Source of the DNA: Neckera pumila
Taxonomy: Eukaryota; Streptophyta; Bryopsida; Hypnales; Neckeraceae
Reading direction: 5' to 3'
Assembly (NCBI GenBank): GCA_963969595.1
Contig: OZ018409.1
Span: 46,823,282-46,887,281 of the forward strand
Length of the DNA stretch: 64,000 bases
This document shows positions 24,030 to 35,455 of the stretch, piece after piece. Made by a program: the position numbers and the translations under genes. Numbering within the stretch: the stretch's first letter is position 1; every line of letters starts with the position of its first letter. The notes below the pieces were generated by a model. It had not been told where the DNA came from. It did no database searches and saw only the letters and a program-made list of their open reading frames with translations.

Positions 24030-24556
24030 GTTCCAGTGGATGGCGGATCCGAGGTCAACTTGATGTTGGAAGACACGGCATTCGACCTGGGATATACATC
24101 TTTCCAAGCGACCGATCAAGTCTTGAGAATGGCGGATCAATCACGGCCTCACGGGTGTATCCGGTTGGAAGACTGTCGAAGATTCCAACCCGGATCGGGA
24201 AGGAGACCTACCTCCTCAACTATGTGGTGATCTGGGTAACAAAGGGAAGACCCTTTCCAATGTTACTTGGGAGACCTTGGCTGTATACGGCGAGGACCTT
24301 GGTGGATTGGGGAACCAAGGAGTTCGTAGTTGGGAAACCGAGTGTTCGAATCCCGTGGAAACATGTGGACTACATGGGAGAAACGAGTGAGTCGGATGGA
24401 TACACCACGGATTGGTCGGATCTGGAAGATCCCGACTCAGTACCCAGCTACTTCATATCAGTGATAGAAACGGGTTTCAAGTTTTTGGAACCTACGTTGG
24501 AGATGGCAACAGAAGAATCCGAACCCGTGATCCCTGAAATCCAGTCAGAGGACTGA
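24030..24556 (+). pseudogene. Retroviral-type aspartic protease region of the Ty3 element
   Basis: VDGGSEVNLMLEDTAFDLGY follows directly after the L3 target site. DGGS takes the place of the usual D-T/S-G-A/S active-site motif, a variant seen in some plant Ty3 elements. The flap-like and C-terminal parts follow in a second frame (24155-24556: PMLLGRPWLYTARTLVDWG). The insertion separates the active-site Asp from its upstream strand. Confidence 0.7.
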
Positions 24557-24559
24557 TCC

Positions 24560-26160
24560 TTGGGAGAGATGGATATTCCACTTTCTTTTGATTGGATACG
24601 GCAACAGATCATGGAAAGGAAAATTCCGGCTGTCGATTTCAGTAAACCAGGTCAGGAGGCTTCCTGGGGTGATTTCAAAGAGGACGCGGAAGAGGCGGAA
24701 CCGGAGCGAATCAAGACAATTGTAAGTCCCTCCGACTACAAGAAGGTGGAACTTGCCTCCGGAAAGTCATTCTTCATGAGTAACTCCATGTCCCCATTGG
24801 AGAGGGAAGGGTACGGGAAATTACTGAAAGAATACCTTGACGTGTTTGCATGGGTGGCTTCCGACTTAAGCGGAATTCTGGCTGAGTTGGGAGAGCACCG
24901 GATTGACCTGGTGGAAGGAGCGATTCTTGTCTGACAACATCAATACCGGCTAAATCCAAGATATTCTTTGATGGTGAAAGAGGAGATTGATGCCCTCTTG
25001 GAAGCCGGATTTATCTATCCAGTTCATAACTCGGAATGGGTCTCTCCGATCGTCGTGGTTCCTAAGAAGAAGGGACCAGATGGGAAGATCAAGATCCGGG
25101 TTTGTCAAGATTTTTGGAAGTTGAATGCGGCAACCAGGAAAGACTACTTTCCATTGCCCTTTACGGATATCATTCTTGACCATGTTTTCGGAAACGAATG
25201 TTATAGTTTCTTGGATGGATTCTCTGGATACAACCAAGTTTTCATCCAGTTGATGGACCAGCTGAAGACGACATTTACGACAGAATGGGGAACCTTTGCG
25301 TTCACCCGTATACTGTTCGTATTATGCAACGCTCTGGGCACATTCCAGAGGTTGATGATGGACATCTTTCGAGATTTCCTACGACATTTTCCGGAGGTCT
25401 TCATCGATGATTTTGTAGTATTCGGCTCTCAAACCTCGCATCTGGAGTATTTACAGAAGACTTTCCAGCGGTGTTGGGAGACGAATCTCAAGTTACATCC
25501 TGGAAAGTGCTTCTTCGGAATGCTATCCGGAATATTGCTAGGACATGTGGTAAGTTGGAAAGGTTTGGAAGTGGATACAGATAAAGTGAGAGCTATGCTG
25601 GCCCTTACTGCTCCAACATGTGTACAAGAGATTCGAGGATTCCTTGGATGTGTGGGGTATTACAGGCAATTCATTGAGGGATATGCCCAAAAGGCGATTC
25701 CCCTGACGGAATTGCTGAAGAAAGATACAAACTTTAGTTGGAATCCAGAAAGACAACAGGCTTTTGAAAGCCTGAAGATGGCTTTGGTCAAAGCCCCTAT
25801 TTTTGTCTCCACCGGATTGGACCAAGGATTTCCATGTCACGTTGGACGCTTCCGGATGGTGCCTAGGAGCTATTTTGTGGCAGTACGATCAGGAGCAACG
25901 AGAATGTCCCATTTACTATTCCAGCAGACAGATGAGTCTGGCCGAGAGGAAATATACCACGACGGAACGGGAAGCTCTGGCTGTAGTATATACTTGTAAG
26001 AAGTTCCGTCACTATCTTTTTGGATATCGGATTGTGTTTCACATCGATCATGACTTGTTAAAGTACTTGGTTAACAAGCCCGATCTCTCCGGATGGATTG
26101 CTAGGTGGGTATTATTACTTCAGGAGTTCAACTACGAAGCAAGGTTTTCTTGTCGGACAG
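24560..26160 (+). pseudogene. pol: Reverse transcriptase and RNase H of the Ty3 element, truncated
   Basis: RT motifs: VSPIVVVPKKKGPDGKIKIR (motifs 1-2), FLDGFSGYNQV (motif 3), and the catalytic FIDDFVVF near 25403 in place of the usual YVDD. A connection region (FLGCVGYYRQFIEGY) and RNase H (VTLDASGWCLGAIL, REALAVVY, FHIDHDLLKYL) follow. A stop at ~24932 separates the RT lead-in, and a frameshift near 25830 shifts RNase H to another frame. Coding similarity ends at about 26150 and no integrase follows. It would copy the element RNA if intact. Confidence 0.9.
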
Positions 26161-26339
26161 AATTTCAAGTTTTTGTGTCTAATAGATGTGTCGTGTCGCA
26201 TGTCGTGTTGAACACGTGTCAAGTACGCTTGACGAATTTGTTGATTAGAAGATTGGGGAGCTTTTCTTTTTTTACCCCTGGGTAAATGGAGTTTGGTGAC
26301 GTGGCTGGTCCGTAAGAGTGACATGAAAAGGTCATTATG
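26161..26339. other. Unassigned junction segment
   Basis: Between the broken pol end and the GC-rich array. It contains a short imperfect inverted stretch (GTGTCGTGTCGCATGTCGTGTTGAACACG) with nothing coding. It may contain the true terminus of the neighbouring hAT-containing element, which I cannot fix. Confidence 0.3.
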
Positions 26340-26545
26340 GGCGACTGCAGGTCGAGGGGCGACCGCGAGTCCCAAGCAGGGGCAACCACGGGTCCAAGAC
26401 AAGGGCGACCGCGGGTCTGAAACCAGGGCGACTTTGGGTCCAAAATGAGGGCGACCGCGGGTCTGAAATCAGGGCGACTTTGGGTCAAAATTGAGGGCGA
26501 CCGCGGGTCCTGAATGAAGCAACCGCGGTTTTGGGTGGCAATCGC
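26340..26545 (+). repeat. GC-rich array, ~23 bp units (GGGCGACCGCGGGTC)
   Basis: About nine units at 22-24 bp spacing. The core GGGCGACCGCGGGTC partly alternates with GGGCGACTTTGGGTC, separated by A-rich linkers. It lies directly before a TTAA-ended element and downstream of the hAT coding region. Related arrays occur at 35456, 40090, 43575, 51775 and 56540. Confidence 0.85.
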
Positions 26546-26554
26546 GGTTATTGT

Positions 26555-27491
26555 TTAACCCCTAAAGGACCGCTTGTCCCTTCGGGGGACAAAATGGGTC
26601 CGGGACGGCGGGCAGGTTTCTATGGTCTCAATATGAAATCAAATTTTTTGGGATTTTTGGAGGTGGTGTATTTTTTCGAGAGCTTTGTGGATATATAATT
26701 TTTATTTTATTTGATGCTCGTGAGCAAAAATTATCGCACAATAAGCAAAAGTAGAGTTTGGCAGGCAGCACACAAAAAATCACAAAAAGTCAAAATCAAT
26801 TTTTTTCAAATTTTTTTCTCAAAGATTAAATTTTTGTCTACATGTGAAGCTTTGTTTCATTCAATTTGGACAAAAAATGAGAAAGTTATGGACAATCTAA
26901 GCATATTTTGGAATAAATAAATAAGTTGTAGAATTCATTTTTGAATTCAATTTTTAGAATTTAAAAAAAAAAAATGTTAGATAAGGTTAGATTTTCTTGC
27001 TAAAACAATCTCACCACTAGGATTATAAGATTATTGTGATTTCAATTCCATCTAAAAGCTATTAACAATTTTGTTTTTTCTCCAATCTTGAACCTACCTC
27101 TAGTTAACAATTTTTTAATGAGTGAAAATTAAGTGACTTTTTTTCTAAATTTCTGTGGTAGACTATCAACTCAACTACTTAACATAAATAAGTAGAAAAT
27201 CAAAATCATTAGTGTAAAAAATTTGAACTAAAAAGATTCAAAGCCAATAAATCTAATCAAGTGAGGTGCAAAAAAATTTGTTTTCTTCACTTTAAATGCA
27301 TATATCTAACAATCTACATGGTAAAAGTTTCTGAACTTTCTACTATGTATTCATATAGAAGTCAAGTATAAGATCTTATGATTGGATATGCAAAAAAAAA
27401 AAAGAATTTAAAGTTCTTTTCTCTTTGCAATAGAAATGACAGTTTTGAATAGTTTTTGATAGGAAAATCACCTTGGTCCTTTAGGGGTTAA
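26555..27491 (+). mobile_element. TTAA-ended non-autonomous element, copy A (937 bp)
   Basis: Left end TTAA-CCCCTAAAGGACC, right end GGTCCTTTAGGGG-TTAA, with no transposase inside. Next to the left end is a small hairpin (GTCCC-TTCG-GGGGAC). TTAA on both sides plus a CCC-starting inverted repeat is the piggyBac pattern. A TA duplication with ACCCC ends is formally possible as well. Confidence 0.85.
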
Positions 27492-27815
27492 ATGCTACAT
27501 AATGATATAATAATAACCTGTGATATTAATAGTAAGTATAAGTCGACATAATTTTGCAATAGAATAATACAATTTTCACATATACAATTATAGTCAATTC
27601 AATAACAATAGCAACAATAGCAATAATAATATTTATAATAAATAGATAATATTAGAGAATGTATATGTCAATTGAATTCTCACATTAACATCTCTAACAA
27701 GATGCCACCCTGTACTCAACCGTAGTCCTGCCTAAATCATTTGGCCAAAAAGCATTTACTTCAAAATATAGGAAAAAATCAATACTATTTGAATCCTTTG
27801 ACTTCTACAGTTGTA
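27492..27815. other. AT-rich spacer, no gene
   Basis: AT-rich DNA with A/T runs between the TTAA element and the last open frame of the hAT element. No motif recognised. Confidence 0.5.
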
Positions 27816-29273
27816 TTAATCTAGTTCAAAGTCGTCATCGTTTGATGCTTCATCAGCATCGTCGTCTGTAGGGTCATCTGTCTCATATCCCCTACGGATG
27901 TCTTCATCAATTGCGTTCTCGTCATCTTCTCTTATTGTGGGTATGACTAGCACCGGACGTACCTCATGTTCTACCTCGGAGTTCAAGTTGCACACTTCCA
28001 TATCAAGAGTGTCGCCAATTTGAGTTTGCACCAATCGTTTTTGACGTCGATTTGTATCAATAGTTCCATCAACGTTAGGTGCTGTAGTACGCCCACGTCT
28101 TCTTCTACTGCCTTGGCCAATGTTGGCGGTACTATTGGTCTCTCCAATACAAAATAGCTGGACAACATAGTTCGGCCGTTTCAGATCTCGTTGGTTTCTC
28201 TCTTCTATCGTCAAGATACGTTTCTTTCCTTTCTTATTGCGTCTGCGTGCTGCTTCGACTGGTGATTCTGTAAGAGTAGCCGGAGCAGATGTCAACAGAG
28301 GTTGAGTACTTAGTTGAGTGGGTGGTGGTGTTGAGGCATAGTCTCCTTCATCCACGACTTGGATTGGCCCCTGATGAATTGGCGGCCTCGAGGAAGATGG
28401 TTCTGATGTCAAGGACGTTGTACCAACATGTACTGGCGCTCTTTGATGTGATGGCGCAATACGATTTACATTCATAAAAATGCCAAGGGGCACATCTAAA
28501 TTGTACTCCCCCAATTCCGTTGCTGCAACCACTGGAATCGGCGCAGTGGTACGTGTTAAAGGAATCGGATGTCCCACATCTTCACCTTCTTCCACGGGTG
28601 TTTCTTGTTCTTCATTTCCACTTGCCCTACTGATGCGTGTACTACTTCGGAGGTTCCTGCCTCTATTTGGATTCAAAGGTACTGGTATGGGAGATCTTGC
28701 AGGCTCTTCAACCATTGGCACTTGAATATTTGCACCTTCATTGTTGGGCTCTGGAATGGTTGAGCTCTGGAATGGTTGAGCTTCTTGGAGGTGAAAACGC
28801 GAATGGATCTACATTCCATGCAAACACATGAGGAGATCGAGGGCGCACCAGGTTTAAATTTCTTCTCTACGCTCAATGTCCTCCTCTGAGCGTACGTCAT
28901 CTTCTAAAGGCGTTTCCTCCTCTGAGGAAACGTTTTGCGCTGCTAGAAAGACTTGGTCTCTATGTCGTGGGGGATTGACATCAACATTCCTCTGCCGAAA
29001 CGTAGTTGCACGCGGTCGTCGTGCAGGGCGAACTTTGTCTGCTGCAGGGCGAATGAGTTGAGCCCAGGGATTTCTATCCAAACGTTCCCTTTCCAAAATA
29101 GCATTATCACGCCTACGGGCATAGGTTGAAGTGTCGGAGTCTTCAGACCCTGAAGATAGTGGCTCTTCATTTTCTTCATCTGTCAAACCATCCACAAGGT
29201 ATTTTTCATAGAAAAGAGATGGATTTTCTCCACGTTTCTCACGTCCAAGTTTGCTGTTTGTATAGATGTACAC
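27816..29273 (-). pseudogene. hAT transposase C-terminal tail
   Basis: Two open pieces, 28854-29273 and 27816-28721. The first continues after the dimerisation domain and is acidic and arginine-rich. The second is a low-complexity Pro/Ser/Thr-rich segment with basic patches (RRRNKKGKKR, GSRRRRGR) and a strongly acidic end (DDPTDDDADEASNDDDFELD). Long disordered tails occur after the dimerisation domain in some hAT proteins. The second piece could instead be a separate element-encoded protein. Confidence 0.55.
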
Positions 29274-29300
29274 CAGTGCTTCTGCCTTAGCCGAGGTTAG

Positions 29301-30541
29301 TCAATTTTGCACTTTGTTGTGTACAAACAAATACATGCTCCAATTCCTCTCGCATGATGACGTTGAGCACGTCAATGACAGTACTTTCTTTGCTATTTTC
29401 GGAAGAGCATTACTGCCCACTTGATTCCACCACTGATGAGGTAATAGAGTACGCTCCCCGGAGATATAGGGAGCCTTCACCAAAGGATTGAAAGGGCCTG
29501 TCTTCTCCGTAAATTCAGTCCATTCAGCCATAGCTTCTTGGACATCTACATTCAATGACCGGCCTAGACCTCGTATGACTCGATTCAAGGCTCGCTTGGC
29601 ATTCCCGTCATTATGAAGCTCTTCTAGATCTTGCAAATACGGGTTCAATAGTGCCCTTGCATAATGCAAGTCTGTCCTCATCAATTTCCATCAAGCTTCG
29701 AAGTTCTTCTCAAACATCCTCACAGTGACAGGGTCTAGAAAAAATGGCGGCTGCAAAAGAGAATAGACGTGTTGTTGAAGCCTCTTCATTACTATCCAAG
29801 CATTAGGCATTGCTGGAGTTTTGCCATCTAACACTCTAAGAGCTTCAAGTGCTGGTTGCATCAGGTGCTTGAAATTCTCACATTCCGTCCAAAACGCTTC
29901 TGAACGAATGTCCTCTTGTACATTTTGCGCTCGACGTGTAATATTGTGCCTGTTCCTTCTGGATGCCAAAGATTGCTCAAAGGGCGTAAATTTGTCGTCT
30001 CCCAGCATGAGGTGCAACGCTTGCTTGACCTCCACCAAACGGTCTATCATGAGGAAGTAAACTGCAAAGCGTATAGAGCTAGAAAGTCTCAACCACAATT
30101 TTGGTGAGTACTTCCGAAAAAGAGCCAAAGTAAGATGATACTTTTTGACAAATACCACAATTCCTTTACATCTTTCCACCAAAATCTTCACCCGTGGTTC
30201 CTTCCCCCAATCTTCTACAAGTAAATCCAAGATGTGTGCAGCACATCCTTGCAAATACATGTGAGGATAAATTTCGTTCAGCTTGGCTAAGGTCCCCGTC
30301 ATTACTGAGGCATTGTCTGTACACAGTTGAACAACATTTGCAGGGCCAACTTCTTCAATGTATTTTGCCATCACATTCGTTGTGTAGGCAATGTCCTTCT
30401 TTTCTCCAGTAGTGTCAACCGATCCCATAAAGACATCACCAGCAGGGCAGACAAGCATTACGTTCATCGACGGACGGCTGTTCATATCAGACTAGCCATC
30501 CAAAGAAATTGTTGCTCCGTATTGAGTGATAGAGTTCTTTG
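29301..30541 (-). pseudogene. hAT transposase core and dimerisation domain (stops)
   Basis: The core (30485-29691) has VVQLCTDNASVMTG and YLQGCAAHILDLLVEDWG, typical of the DUF659/hAT RNase H-like region. The C-terminal hAT domain (29684-29301) has LPHQWWNQVGSNALPKIAKK and STSSCERNWS. The tryptophan of the DGWSD motif just upstream (30486-30500) is a TAG, and another stop separates the two pieces near 29688. These make it non-functional. Confidence 0.88.
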
Positions 30542-30544
30542 TAC

Positions 30545-30782
30545 CACTATAAGAAACCCGCGTTTTAGGTGACATTAGCGTAACCTAAGCAGACGCATTT
30601 TTGTGGACGCAAAATAAAACAACTTGTGTTTTTATGTCAATAATAACGTCCAATGTAATATCTGGATGTTATAGTGGGCGTTATCATTGACATAAAAACA
30701 CAAGTTGTTTTATTTTGTGTCCACAAAAATGCGTCTGCTTAGGTTATGCTAACGTCACCTAAAACGTGGGTTTCTTATAGTG
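30545..30782. mobile_element. CACTA-type MITE (238 bp), near-perfect hairpin
   Basis: Begins CACTATAAGAAACCC and ends GGGTTTCTTATAGTG, flanked by the 3 bp target duplication TAC (30542-30544 and 30783-30785). The two halves are inverted copies over about 105 bp each with few mismatches, leaving a loop of ~25 bp. CACTA termini with a 3 bp duplication are diagnostic of the CACTA (EnSpm) superfamily. Confidence 0.92.
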
Positions 30783-31264
30783 TACGCTCGAAAACCCTGA
30801 TCTTAACTGCATCAAACTTAGTATCTATCATCTTCGTACGCACCGCATTGTAGGATGGTGGGTGGTAGACAAATCCAGTTGCTGCAGTTTCCTTCACCGC
30901 TTTCACAAAGGCCGGATGATGCACAACGTTGAATGCAATATTCGCTTCATAAAAAAAAGATGCCCACAACTTGTCCAACTTTTGTCTAGTGCACACCTGT
31001 AATGCCTCATCCATACTCCACTGACGAGAAACCTGAGGCGTAATTCTCCTTCTTTCTACTGTTGTCGGCGTGGAATCTACGGAATCTGGATTGATAGGCT
31101 CTGGTTCACTTGGTCCCGCTTCATTGGCTGACTCGACCTTAGCAGGCTCCACAACAGACTCAACAGCAAGTGGAACATCCAGATCAGAATTTGCCGCTTC
31201 TACTTCATCCAAAACCATTTCCTTTGGAACAACACCTCCACAATTCCGAAACTTCTGCAATACT
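30783..31264 (-). pseudogene. hAT transposase N-terminal linker
   Basis: On the minus strand, from the L4 target site: LQKFRNCGGVVPKEMVLDEV, a Ser/Pro/Glu-rich segment, then ISRQWSMDEALQ-like residues and FFYEANIAFNVVHHPAFVKA. The latter is the segment that precedes the DUF659 core in hAT proteins. It is cut on the right by L4 and on the left by the CACTA MITE. Confidence 0.8.
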
Positions 31265-34200
31265 TGTTGTACACGCAATCTAGGTGTAAGTATCCTTAAC
31301 ACAAAAATGTGCCAAGATAACACAAAATATTGTCCCAGGGAATTTCCAGATTGTATGTAGCATATTCTAGCTATCCGACTTTTCTATCTTTCTTTCTTCT
31401 TACCTACTCAACCTTTTCCGGATCCTTTCACAATCCGAACCACAAACTATCCGGAATCCGGTTTTCGTCTCTTCTTCCAATCCAGTTTTCAATACCTCTA
31501 TTTTACTTTCAAAAGATCCACTAGTTGATCTTTTGAGGGGGTAGGGACTTCACCACTCTTGTTCTCCTACAATTCTAACAAACACAAATAACAACACCCA
31601 AGTATTCGAAATGTTGCAGCAAGACAAAAGATCCGGATCCACACAACTTCCGGATGGCAACTCCGGACAGCAGGTCACTCGGGAATACTTCACTTTCCCT
31701 TACTACAACGATAGATCTCAGAATCCGGAATAAGTTATGGGGGTGTGATCTTTCTAGAGGTTAGATGAATCCTCAGGTTGGGAGATCTTCCGAACAGGTG
31801 GGGGCTTCCTTGGGCGGGCGCTTACCTCCGCACGGCTTGACAACCGGACTCGCTTCCCTGCTACTCTACGATCCGGACTACTCTTCTGGTAGTTTAAAGA
31901 CACTGTGCGCAGCTTCTAAGTCAACAATCCAACAACATTACAATAGCACACTCTCGACTTAGACCGTATTCTATTAAATCCGGATTCCTCCTCACCCGTC
32001 TTTTCCTTCCAACACCCAGACCACAGGTCAACACAATCCGGATACATTGATAAAGCCAAACTGCATACTCGAGGGCTTAGATTTCAAAAAAGGGAATGAA
32101 ATACAATTGAATATCAACTAGGAGGGAATGAGGGGCAACTAACTTGCCCGCCCTTAAAAACCCAAAACAAAACCAAAGTCAACACCTTAAAAGCAAAAAA
32201 GGGCTCCTCACAAACCGGGGCAACCACACACACACACCAAGGAAATCCCAAATAAATCGAGAAGTCCTTATCCCTACGTTTTCGGAAACCGGGCCCACGC
32301 TTGGAATTCGATTCCGGGATAAAACTATCCAAATTCTAATCCACCACCACAAGTAGTCCCCTTCTAACTACTTGACCACTCGAGATTTCTTTGAACTTCC
32401 GGCTCCCTGCTTGGTTGTCGGCTTACCAGGACCCTTCGCTGACGTCATTTTGGCTGCTCGAGGAGGATTCTGACGGGTCGCAGGAGACGTCTCGTCCTCC
32501 TTCGTATCTTCCTCAGATTCTGAGCCCGACTCAAACTCTCCAGACTCAGAGTCTTCAATCTGTTGCTTCACCGGCTTCTTGCTTTCTGGTTTCTGCTTCT
32601 CAAACTTTCGGAGCTTTAGCTGCCTCTCAGATTCCACCATCTCGAGTTCTTCATCCGGATCCGTGATCTCAGCCTCCACTATTTCTGTCCTCTTCTTTAG
32701 CCGGGTTTCCAGCTTGGTTTTCGGTCTCGCCTTTAGAGCCGGATCTCCTAAGTCAATCAATTCTGTATCCCGGGCTGGTGACGGTTGCCACATATGAGGG
32801 AATCCCTCCGGGTGTTCTCTTGCCAGATTTATCGTCTCCAAACCCTCTAATAGATTCCTTCGGATCGGCAACCTCTGCCCAGCCTTTCCGATTTCCCTTG
32901 GAGACTGTGAAGAAGGGACAAAAGTATTTACCATGCTCCACTTCGGGAACTGACTCAAGGAAGGTACCATAGGTATCTTAAATAGGGACTTCAAGCCTGG
33001 ATCCTCTTGTGTCCCGGAAGTTCCGGCTCCGTGTTTACCCGGGGACTCCATGAAGATATCCGAAAGTAGTCCAAAGTTGTCCTTGGCCACATCCAGATGA
33101 CCCAGCAGCTACTGTATCTCGTCCAAAACGATCTTCATCTTGGCCTCATAATTGACGAGGACTTGCAGCACTCTGGATCCGATAACAATGCCGTCGTTCT
33201 CGAGTTTCTTCGTGTAAAGCACGGACTGGATGATCTGATGTTCCGGTTCTTCTACCAACACCTTCAAATTCCTGACTAGCTTCAAGGCATCCGTCTCCTT
33301 TTTCCGGGCTGAGATCGACTGTCCCTCCGTCCAGTAGAACTTGTTCTTGTAGTAATCTTGCTCCGCCTTAAGCACCTCAATCTGCTTGTCCTTCTCTTGG
33401 AGTAGTGCCGGATCGGGTCTCTTCCGGAGTTCGCTGAAGATCTGATCCGTCTCAACATTTAACTCCCTGGCGACGCTCGTGATGACCTCTGCCTTCTCGG
33501 CGTGCATCTTCCAGCATTGCACCATCCATCGGGTTCCGGCCTTATAGAAGTCGGACACATCAGAAGATTCCAGTGCTAGCTAGGTGAGGGACGGATTCGA
33601 TTCCGGCACGTCCAGACTCGTTCTTCGTGCGTCTGGATTGGTGGTCTTCTGTCGCTTCTTCTTCTCCAGCGGCTTCGGGTTCCAAATCCTCCTCTTCCTC
33701 TTCTTCTTTTAGTGTCGCTTCTTCTTCTCCAGCGGCTTCGGGTTCCGGATCCTCCTCTTCCTCTTCTTCTTCTAGTGCCGCTTCTCCCGTCGGCTTCAAC
33801 TCTTCTGTGAATCCATACTTCAGGATCTGCATTCCGATCTCATAGGCAACTTGTTCCTGCGGGGTTATGAAATCAAAATGATGATACATGTGGAACAAGT
33901 AAGTACTGAGCGGACTCTGCTTGGCCTTGTCGATAGCCACCACCATTTTTTTGATCTTTTGGTGGATTATGGTCGCCCAGTTCACGACCCGGCCTTTGAG
34001 TGCTCCGAAAATCGTATTCGCCACCATAACCGTAACCCCGGTTAGCTTTTCCGGATAGACGATGGGAATCAGGAAATTCAGTAATCGCCTATGGCGCTCA
34101 TCGATACAGTCACTAATGGTGAAACCCTCTTTATGGTGCGGCGATTTCTTAAACTTGTCTTCATAAAACTTATCCGTCTGGGTTGCATTTTCGGATCTAG

Positions 34201-34964
34201 ATTGCTTCAATCCGTAAGTTTCCGCCCACATCCCTTCCGTCCAAGAGGCCCACCAACGCCTTGGCATCGGCTCGAACTAGTTTGGCATCCCTATAACCAA
34301 CTCACGAAGAAATCTTCACTCCTAACTGTCTAAGGTTGCCGAATGAACCCGATACACCCTAGTTTGAAGAGATCTTCCTCTAACTCTAAGTGCCCAGCGG
34401 AGTCCAACGGAATGACTTGGTACAGGAGTTTGACAGAAGGAATAATCTTCTGCCCCTGCGCCGATGATCCCGCGATCTTCTTGACCTACAATTCTGTGCA
34501 ATTGGCACCCTCCTTTCCTTCTCTCCCTATCCGGCCTAACTCACCACTCTTTCACTCTTCTAAAAGAAATGCGCTCCAAAACCTGCAAGCACATACACCT
34601 CCTTGAGCGGAAGAAAGAGGGAGAAAAACAAAAGGCCCATCTGCTTAAGTACCCGGCCAGTGATCAACACCCGTTGGTTCGGCCATTTAAAGCGCCGCCA
34701 TTGGCAAACGGATCCCTAGTTTTCATAGGCTGGACCCCTAGTTCGTAGGTTGCCTGAATCCGGATCCCATTCCGGTTTCCGGATTCCAACCAAAGTCCGT
34801 TTTTTACCTAGTCTACAAGTTTTTGCAAGCCGGAACTTCCTAACTACCTAGTTTCTACTAAATGTTCTAGTTTGCGGCTTCACTACTACAAATTTTTGAA
34901 AATATTTACGGAATTGATCCTAAACTAGTCCGGATTTCTAAATATTGACATTGCGTGTCCCACA
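31265..34964 (-). repeat. Solo LTR L4 (3,700 bp, subfamily B), reverse, complete
   Basis: Plus strand starts TGTTGTACACG and ends CGTGTCCCACA. Perfect 5 bp target duplication ATACT at 31260-31264 and 34965-34969. It is inserted in the hAT gene between the BED finger and the rest. It is the only complete subfamily B LTR in the window, so it serves as reference for L1, L5 and L6. Confidence 0.93.
32368..34500 (-). pseudogene. LTR-encoded ORF, L4 copy (subfamily B)
   Basis: Minus strand. The N-terminal domain (34267-33560) has WASWTEGMWAETYGLKQS and LNFLIPIVYPEKLTG, then a duplicated glutamate-rich block. The coiled-coil (33558-33109) has QIFSELRKRPDPALLQEKDK. The tail (33090-32368) ends GSSKKSRVVK, like the ends of the L2 and L3 ORFs. 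The start lies near 34450-34500 by comparison with L6. One frameshift near 33560 and one stop near 33110 break it. The N-terminal domain is clearly homologous to subfamily A although the DNA is much diverged. Confidence 0.72.
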
Positions 34965-35211
34965 ATACTACATGTGGAATTTGTGGACAACATTCAAATG
35001 TGGATGAGCCACCATATCTAAAGTGAACGAATGCCCTTTTATGCACAAATACTTCGGTCCAACCGCAAAAAACACATGATCTCGAGTTTGCACTTAAGCC
35101 ATTGACTACTTCCAATTGCAACCAAGGGTCCCACTCTCTGGTAGCCCTTCTGGTGTCGTTTAGCGACACCCTTCTTTGAACATCCCGCTCCGCCATAGGC
35201 AGGATTTTCAA
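34965..35211 (-). pseudogene. hAT transposase BED zinc finger (first coding piece)
   Basis: Minus strand: WDPWLQLEVVNGLSANSRS, then CVFCGW, HKRAFVHFRYGG, CCPQIPHVV. It has the C-x2-C...H...C pattern of a BED-type finger that binds element ends. It breaks at the ATACT target site of L4 and resumes at 31264 with LQKFRNCGG. Confidence 0.75.
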
Positions 35212-35455
35212 TGCCTTTCACCCAAAAAAAGACTTACCAATCCAAATGACCAATAGAAAAAAGTTATGACAAAGCCACTTGCCGCAGGACTTTTTCAAAG
35301 CCCTTAAAGCAAAGTGGTTGCCCCCCGAAGACTTAAACGTACGCAAGAAGCCTCTTTCGAAGGTTCCAGACAAGAGTTTGTCAACGAAGCAAGGTGAAAA
35401 AAAATTGCCACCCTCTGGCTTTTATAGAATTATAGTCCCATCACCCTTCGACCCG

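Larger units (their letters stand above)
14850..26160 (+). mobile_element. Ty3/gypsy LTR retrotransposon, 3' truncated, with nested solo LTR
   Basis: In order: 5' LTR L2 (14850-18378), PBS (18383), gag (18568), three CCHC knuckles, a linker, protease (24009), RT (24968) and RNase H (25803). A reverse solo LTR (20780-24029) interrupts it. Similarity to pol ends at about 26150 within the RNase H/connection region. Integrase and the 3' LTR are absent. Stops and frameshifts in gag and pol make it non-autonomous. Confidence 0.9.
27816..35211 (-). mobile_element. Decayed hAT-superfamily transposon with two insertions
   Basis: On the minus strand: BED zinc finger (35211-34965), interrupted by solo LTR L4; N-terminal linker (31264-30783), interrupted by a CACTA-type MITE (30545-30782); DUF659/RNase H core (30541-29691); hAT dimerisation domain (29684-29301); acidic C-terminal region (29273-27816). 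Removing both insertions makes the pieces collinear. Its TIRs and 8 bp target duplication could not be identified. GC-rich arrays lie beyond both ends. Confidence 0.85.

Noticed and set aside
26219..26488. Frames across the GC-rich arrays (also at 35503-35814, 40024-40285 and 56585-56914)
   Set aside because: Their proteins repeat with the DNA unit and have no features beyond that.
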